Shown piece after piece: positions 5,725 through 6,299 of a DNA stretch of 6,299 bases; the first letter of the stretch is position 1; every line of letters starts with the position of its first letter. The notes beneath the pieces were generated by a model. It saw only the letters and a list, made by a program, of their open reading frames with translations, did not search any database and was not told where the DNA came from. The stretch covers positions 1 through 6,299 of the forward strand of contig JAHWJJ010000283.1 of assembly GCA_019348475.1 (NCBI GenBank), in the 5' to 3' direction. The stretch is from Gemmatimonadota bacterium. GTDB lineage: Bacteria; Gemmatimonadota; Gemmatimonadetes; Longimicrobiales; Longimicrobiaceae. The position numbers and the translations under genes were made by a program.

Positions 5725-5815
5725 GGGCGCGGTGCGGGGCGGCCGCGCGCCGGCCCCCCGGACCCGTTGCTCGCCTCCGCCTCTTCACCCATCGCAGCAC
5801 CCCCCGGACAGACGA

Positions 5816-6299
5816 ATGCGTGTCCTGATCACCGGCGCCGCCGGGTTTCTGGGTTCCCACCTGTGCGACCGCTTTCTGGGCGAGGGGCACCAGGTGGTGG
5901 GGATGGACAACTTCATCACCGGCAACGCCGACAACATCGCCCACCTGATCGGGCGCGAGGGGTTCCACTTCGTCCAGCACGACGTCACCAACTTCATCTA
6001 CGTCGAGGGGCCGCTGGACGGGGTGCTGCACTTCGCCAGCCCCGCCAGCCCGGTGGACTACCTGGAGCAGCCCATCCCCACGCTCAAGGTGGGGTCGCTG
6101 GGGACGCACAAGGCGCTGGGGCTGGCCAAGGCCAAGGGCGCGCGCTTCCTGATCGCCAGCACCTCCGAAGTGTACGGCGACCCGCAGGTGCATCCGCAGC
6201 CGGAGACGTACTGGGGGCACGTGAACCCGGTGGGCCCGCGCGGGGTGTACGACGAGGCCAAGCGCTTCGCCGAGGCCATGACCATGGCGTACCACCGCT
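5816..6299 (+). CDS. UDP-glucuronate decarboxylase (UDP-xylose synthase), 5' part
   Basis: The first 161 residues of an extended short-chain dehydrogenase run off the window edge without a stop (the family is usually a little over 300 residues). The N-terminal Rossmann motif GAAGFLG is at 7-13, followed by the acidic D31 that usually binds the NAD ribose (GMDNFITG). [13 protein letters not shown] (71-83) and [20 protein letters not shown] (87-106) are typical of UDP-glucuronate decarboxylases. STSEVYGDP (115-123) carries the decarboxylase-type glutamate E118, and Y145-x3-K149 in GVYDEAKR is the catalytic pair. The enzyme should turn UDP-glucuronate into UDP-xylose (or a 4-keto intermediate), directly using the product of the upstream ugd gene. 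A related dTDP-glucose dehydratase or epimerase is possible but the ASPASP and TSEVYGDP motifs favour decarboxylase. The start has no strong Shine-Dalgarno, but begins right at the Rossmann strand. Confidence 0.88.
   Translation, partial: MRVLITGAAGFLGSHLCDRFLGEGHQVVGMDNFITGNADNIAHLIGREGFHFVQHDVTNFIYVEGPLDGVLHFASPASPVDYLEQPIPTLKVGSLGTHKALGLAKAKGARFLIASTSEVYGDPQVHPQPETYWGHVNPVGPRGVYDEAKRFAEAMTMAYHR

Larger units (their letters stand above)
5556..5815. other. 260-base spacer between ugd and the decarboxylase gene
   Basis: It holds the ugd terminator, a G/C stem-loop and a G-rich promoter candidate, listed separately. The last ~90 bases (5725-5815) shift from G-rich to C-rich and show no structure or gene that I can support. 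Short open frames on both strands look like GC shadows. Confidence 0.6.

Noticed and set aside
3789..5792. A 667-codon open frame on the - strand over ugd and its flanks
   Set aside because: It is antisense to a fully motif-supported Ugd, is rich in His/Arg/Ala/Gly as expected for the mirror of GC-rich codons, and runs through repeats and the terminator without any family resemblance.

Overview
The window is a very GC-rich (roughly 70% by eye), densely coding bacterial segment. All genes lie on the + strand. It holds two functional blocks, phosphate uptake and nucleotide-sugar synthesis, with repeat-rich spacers between them. Codon use is strongly G/C at third positions. The flavour of the proteins, together with the Cys/Gly-free intergenic repeat types (8-bp tandem repeats, a 9-bp-period CGCGGAG inverted repeat, G/C hairpins), reminds me of Gemmatimonadota such as Longimicrobium-like bacteria. 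That is a guess from style, because the window has no rRNA or marker gene to prove it.

Layout: positions 1-56 are an 8-bp tandem repeat. Positions 57-318 are a non-coding leader with a G/C hairpin that runs into a G-quadruplex motif, and a pair of 9-bp direct repeats. Positions 319-3774 are a compact operon, pstC-pstA-pstB-phoU, whose genes overlap by 1-4 bases. It encodes the two permease subunits and the ATPase of the high-affinity phosphate ABC transporter, plus the PhoU regulator. The periplasmic phosphate-binding protein PstS and the PhoR/PhoB two-component system are not in the window. Positions 3775-4184 are a 410-base spacer made of a short tandem repeat, a long imperfect inverted repeat, an unexplained stretch and a near-palindrome just before the next gene.

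Positions 4185-5555 encode UDP-glucose 6-dehydrogenase, followed by a 15-bp-stem intrinsic terminator. Positions 5816-6299 are the first 161 codons of a UDP-glucuronate decarboxylase-type enzyme that continues past the window edge. Together these two would turn UDP-glucose into UDP-glucuronate and then UDP-xylose, precursors for capsule, LPS or exopolysaccharide. Because a terminator separates them, they are probably two transcription units rather than a simple operon. Each has a weak promoter candidate of similar form upstream.

I see no tRNA, rRNA, CRISPR array, transposase or phage gene. The protein-coding content is ordinary and I do not see a new multi-gene system. The points most worth a second look are in the spacers.
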